This document shows positions 12,001 through 18,000 of a stretch of DNA of 25,404 nt, in pieces. Positions within the stretch are counted from its first letter, which is position 1. Each line of letters begins with the position of its first letter. The stretch comes from Botryllus schlosseri (Eukaryota > Chordata > Ascidiacea > Stolidobranchia > Styelidae): the NCBI GenBank assembly GCA_000444245.1, contig ATSW01004747.1, forward strand, positions 1 through 25,404. The letters are read 5' to 3'. A program made the translations under genes and the position numbers. The notes under the pieces are model-generated. The model was not told the origin of the DNA and did not search any database. It was given only the letters and a program-made list of their open reading frames with translations.

Positions 12001-15000
12001 GCAAGCCCGGTCTGGCATGGATTTCAAGCCTATCATCGGGGCTTCGTTGCTTCTTCAAGCTGGACAAGATTCCGGGGATATTATCGTGCAGACGCTTGCC
12101 GACGATATCCCGGAACTAGACGAGTTCTTCAAGGTATGGCTCTCTTATTCATTGGAGCTACATCTCTATAGAAAATCAATTCTTAGCTGGTGTGCAACGT
12201 GTTACTAGACTACTTTACAATTACATGGGGTAGACAGTAAAGTTCAGAAATTTTATTTTTTATTTTTTCATAGTAAATTTCACCCGTAAAACTTATCACG
12301 AAACGTCTTTCCATTTTTCAAAACTCGAAGTGAAAAGTTGAAAGTAGCCCAAATACATAACTACATGAGCAAGCAGCGCAAATAAGCGAAACTTACTCAA
12401 ATGTTCCGATTAAGTACAAGTACTCTATTACTGACCGCGCCTGCATTTCCACGTATCAGGTTCGAATTCTAAACGTCACCGTGATCGATGTCGAATCCTC
12501 TGCCGTAAATCATCCGAGAGTCACTGGAAACGGGGAGGCGACCATTACAATCGCAGAGAACGATCACCCGTACGGGATGTTCACCCTTCGCAGCTCGTCT
12601 GCGGGGTCGAAAGACGGGGGTAAAACCGTCGAAGCGGAAGAGCGGCCGCATTTGTCTCTGGAGATGGTCGTCGAGAGAAAAGGCAAGTGAAGAGTATTTG
12701 TTACTGTTGTTATTGTAACTAAGTGCTTCTGATGGAGTAGATTACTGGAGTAGAAGTACGGAAATATGGGCCGAGAAGAGTATAATTTTGAGTCACGACA
12801 ACACTCGAGTTATTATTGAATTTTTTTTCTCGCTACACGCGATTTACCTCCAATTTATAGTTATCGCCCTGCGTATAGCCCGAAATTCATATTTGAGAAT
12901 TCTTCCATTAGCAGTCACAATCTTCCACGCCATCAAACTATACATTGGGATTGCTAGCATTCTGATTGCATTTTATGTTATGGCGATAAGGGGTCGCGAA
13001 GGAGCGTGTCTAAAAAGGTGTGAAAACCACGGCTGTAATGGCCACTGCGTAGTCAACAATCGAGACACTTAGTAAAGTCGTTACTAAAATATGGCTTGAT
13101 CGTGAAAATGCCCCGACCTTTGTATTACGCAAATCGGTTTCAATTCATGATAAGATTTGTCCAACATTGGTTTGTCGGGAACACACCCTTGCTTTAGTGT
13201 AGCAGTGCGCAACGATTGGGTGTAAGAATGTGATATACAGGTATTTATAGGCCAACGCCTTCCGCATCGACGAACATGAAGACATGCCGTTTTGGCCAAT
13301 ATATGGTTGGGCAAAGTGCGGTGCCAAAGAGATAGTGGGCAATAAAACCTTTGCCAAAATTCACTGTCGCTGGTTGGCTAAAACATTCGATATTGATATT
13401 TACTGTCGACGAAATGGTCGCCATCAAATAGTCCCGTCCTTGCAATCTGGGAAGACAAGTAGTTCAAATGCGGTGCAACCGTGGCCGCTGAAGGAATATA
13501 ATGCACCACAATTTGAAATCTCGTGCGTCAGACATGTTTCATATAGCTACTTTGCGTGGAAATGTTATTTGTGCGTTCTCCATGTCATAAATGCCTGTAA
13601 AAAAGTAGCATACTGTATTAAACGCGTATTCCTTTTGATGTATGAGACTTTGGGTCGCGAGATGCAGATAAAACTAGGATTTGGGTCGCGGTCTAAAAGG
13701 TTTAAGAACAACTGTTTTACAATTTGGATATTTAATAGTAGAAAGTGGGTTCGGGGTAAGTTCGTATCGCTTTTTGAGTGGAATTGTGACATAAAATAGC
13801 TCCTGTATCATGATAACTGACTTGACTCGAGTCTCCCAAAAATTGCGACTCGAGCCATTACGACCCCCTCATTTTGTCAACTTAGGCGGATCCGTGGGAG
13901 ATGTTACGGTTGACTGGTTAGTACGGAGCGGACAAGCTTTGAGAAATGTGGACTTTCTCGGCGACGACGCGACATTGAAATTTGCTCATGGCGAAACCAG
14001 GAAGGGTATGATGCTTGAATCTTTATAAAATATATGTACAAGGGAAAGGGACTTCGGAATAATTTATCGATATTGAAATACCGAATATCTTCGACTAACG
14101 CACGGGACAGATGTAATCGTCAGCAATTAGTAGAGAATTGAAAATAAGCTGGTACATCAACAATTGTATCACCAAATACGGCGTCACTGACAAGAAAATT
14201 CAAACAATTGAGGCAAACAGATGGCTTTGGTTAATTACATTACTATGTGTATGATCTAAAAATGATACATTAAGCTTGAGGCGACTGTTCTCCTCGATTA
14301 TTCGAATTTCCATGCCTGATTCTGGATTAAAATTGAGATTTTCGCAATCAATTCTTCATGGGTGGCCAGTTGTAAATTTACCAAAAGAAGCACATTTAAT
14401 ACCTGATTTGCCGAGGGTTCAATGACTGCATATGTGCTAGACGTTGGGTTCAAGTACCTACCAACAGGTTTGGGACCGCTGATTCCGAAGGCACTCACCG
14501 CATATGTGTTCTCGCAGTCATCAGCTTGAGTGTGATTGACGACGAGACGCCGGAATTGAACGAAGACTTCAAAGTCGAGCTCGGTGAGACGACTGGAGGC
14601 GCGGTCGTCAGCAAGTCTGAGGGATCCGTGCGCGCGATTATTCTCGCTAACGACAACGCTGGCGGCATAGTATCATTCCATCCGCAGTCGACTGTGGTTA
14701 TCGGCGATGAAGGTAATGGCTGTATTAGATTTCTCTCTTGAGCTTTTCGTGGCTAAACTATCGCAGAATATTTTTCTCTTGTTTGGTATGTATGTAATCC
14801 AAGACTTCACTCTGTCACCCGCCTTCAAAACGCCGATCTTTAGTCCCGTAGGGTGGTTGTGCCCCCTTCCACCCCGGCTCCCTACAATCGAAGGTTTTCG
14901 GGGTAACAGCTACGGTCCTGACTGGACCCATAATCTGATTTATAATTACAGAGCTCCCTCGGTATATAATTCTTTGTTTTCGATCCTATGTTTCAATATT

Positions 15001-18000
15001 CTATCTTCTTTTACTTTTCATTCAGTGTGTATGCCTCCTCTTTAGATCGCCTAGGCCAAGGTGCGTGCCTGATTCCATAGACTACTCCAAGTCGCTTCGA
15101 CACCTTCCTATCTTTTCATTGTATCGCATTTTTGTGGTGTGTTGAACTGATAAAAATTGCTAATAAANCCGATGATGACGAATGATGATGCGGTAAAAGG
15201 TTTGTTGAAATCCTCCGTTGTTGGACAAAGAAAAATCGCATTTTGCAAGTGTACAAGTGTTTTTTCCGGAAAAGCAACTGTTGAATCGGAATTTTATAAC
15301 TGAGAAGTTAGTTTTTCTGGAGAGTTACTGCTATCATAAGTCTTACCTCAGCTTATCTTCAAGTAACGTTGCTTCACAATAATTAGCTTGATTAAGTACC
15401 ATAATTTTTTTACCATATTTAAGTACCATATTTCCTAAATTCTAACACTGTTCCAGGCAACGCCTTTGTGACGAGGTTACAGGTGTATAGTCCCGAGACA
15501 AATCTCGATAAAGACAAAATCATTTCCATTCCAGGTGACACGGTACGGCTGGATGTTGCGCGTTCAGAACCGGCCAAAGGCTCTTGCGACGTTTGGTGGG
15601 AAATGGAATCGGTGAATTCTATCGACGGGGTTAATGCGACAAGCGGAGTGGTCCGGTTCAAACCGGATCAGACCAGAGCTTCGATTTGGATCCAACTAAT
15701 TCCGGACGAGGAGCCAGAAATCAAAGAGGAATATAGCGTTGTACTGGCGAGGATACGTTCGTACGGTGAGAATTCATGATGGTCTTCAAGATTGATCTCA
15801 AACCTTTCTTGAAATTGACCGCATATTTTCTCAGCAATGTATTCCTGGTATTATTAATAAATTATTCTTCAAGATAGAAAATGTAAAACAACTGTATTTT
15901 AAAATCTGAACATATATATAACAGTGTTGGGATGACTCGAGTCACCTTTTTCGTGTGACTTGACTTGACTCGAGTCAGTTTGCTAAAATGACTTGACTCG
16001 ACTCGGCTTATCAGAAATGTGGATTGACTCGTGACTCGGAGCAAAATTCACGAGTCAATTTCATCAGGTCGATAAAAATCACTGTATCTTGCATATGGTC
16101 GGATTGCTCGCGGAAAGCTGGAGTAACCCGTGAGAGCGACTGAACATTCAATGATCGTGCGCTTCACTGATCCTGCATTGGTCTGTCACAAATAAATTGA
16201 CTGCAAACGAAGTGATCGAAGCTTATAGCTTACGATGTCGTAAACCAGTAAAGCACGATAATTTAATAGCAAAGTGTCTATTTCTGTTCTTACCTTAACC
16301 ATACCCCTTGTTTTATTGAAATTCAATTCGAATATAGTTTATATAGTCATGAACCATCGGCGTAGGCTCGAATTCATATCATATCAATTTGTAAAAGGGT
16401 AATGTATTGCATCTTATCAATTCGTTTCTCTATTCTCTATTTTGACTGGTAACTATAAACTGAGGTTATGCAATTACTTATGTAGTACTTACGCAATTCT
16501 ACGTGTATGTGAGCGATACAGCGTCTTCTTTCGTGTATATTAACTCCATATTCGTTCATTGGTTCAGAATCAATGACCACTCAATCTGTATTTCAGACAG
16601 CTAGCAAAATGCAATGACGTAATCATGCCTCATGCGTCGAAAAGGCAACTTGACTTGAATTGTGACTTGACTCGTGACTTGTCTTGACTTGACTCGACTT
16701 GACTCGAATCCCATTCGAAAATCGATTGACTTGATTTGACTCGAGTCAAAATGTGCATTGACTCGAAATGACTCGTGACTCGAAGGTAGTGACTTGATCC
16801 CAACACTGATATATAGGCCTAATATATATTCATATATCTGTTTTCATTTTTTATCCGCATGTTTCCCATAAAGGCATAATTTATTTTAAGTAGGCTTAAT
16901 GGTCATGAATATAATGTGCAATAAAGAGGTTTGTACCGATCTCGAAAGAATACCACCGCGGCGCTTATATGGTGCTGTTTACTGCATAAACTATGAAATA
17001 CAGCTTTGTTGAGATACTGTATGTAAAGATAATCTTCAGCCCAAGAGCAATGAGTAGATTTGTTTGAGCTTGGATCTGACCGCGGTAATAATTTAGTAAA
17101 GAGAAGATTGAGGGATATTTTCCTTAAATTTAAATGCAGCAGGCTAACTTCGCACAAAGCTAATGACATTCCAACGCGTAGGTATAGCAAATCACCATAG
17201 AACTTTATTATATGNAAACAAGATTAGACNTATGGGAATTTGNGATATAGTACAGGGCACGGGTGACTGAAATCAATAATTATANAGTNTGTCAGTATAT
17301 TAACCTTCACGTACAGCACATGATGCATTGATATCAATAGTCTTATCTGTATTCGTNACNCATNGTATTTTCCCTCATCTGATTCCCNTTTGCATTATCA
17401 GCTCNTTGNATATCACTGGTGCCGTTATTCTTGCAGACATACCCTCTTCTGGATCGGGTGCTATTGACCAGCAAAGGTCACAAGCCAGTATCACCATCAG
17501 AGGTTCCGACGAACCCCACGGCGTATTTAGAATATCGGAAACTTCGCTTATTACCAGCGCTACCGAGGCATTGGGCCATTTGGACGTGTATGTTTCACGT
17601 GGGTTCGGATCGGTGGGAGACGTCAAAGTGTATTTTGAAGTTATTCCAGGTTGGAACGATTAATTTTCGACTTTGACAATGTTTGTCATCTATTTTCAAG
17701 CTCCATGTCTGTTGTGTTACATAGGTACATAGCCAAGAAGTACTCTGGTACGATTTGTGCTTTTGAGCTTGAGAAATTAACTGTATAATGCAATATACAA
17801 ATAACATATATATAGCTTTTTAAAGACAGAAATATATTATTTGTTTGGAGCAAACTTACACTATTACTTGAAAACAGACAATCACAGGTATATGATCTCA
17901 TTCAAGAGTTGTACAAAATATCGTACATACAAAGGCTAAATACGATACCGTACAAAATATCATACATACAAAGGCTAAATACGTTACCAGTCCAAACTCT

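Noticed and set aside
13284-13799. 171-codon open frame in an intron
   Set aside because: It is the longest uninterrupted frame in the window, but it resembles no protein family I recognise and lies between hAT-like ends in an intron. Its composition looks like non-coding DNA.
14518-14530. Alternative acceptor at 14523-14524 for the exon beginning ISLSVIDDE
   Set aside because: With the upstream phase 1 donor it would give an immediate TGA. The AG at 14516-14517 keeps the Calx-beta sequence intact.
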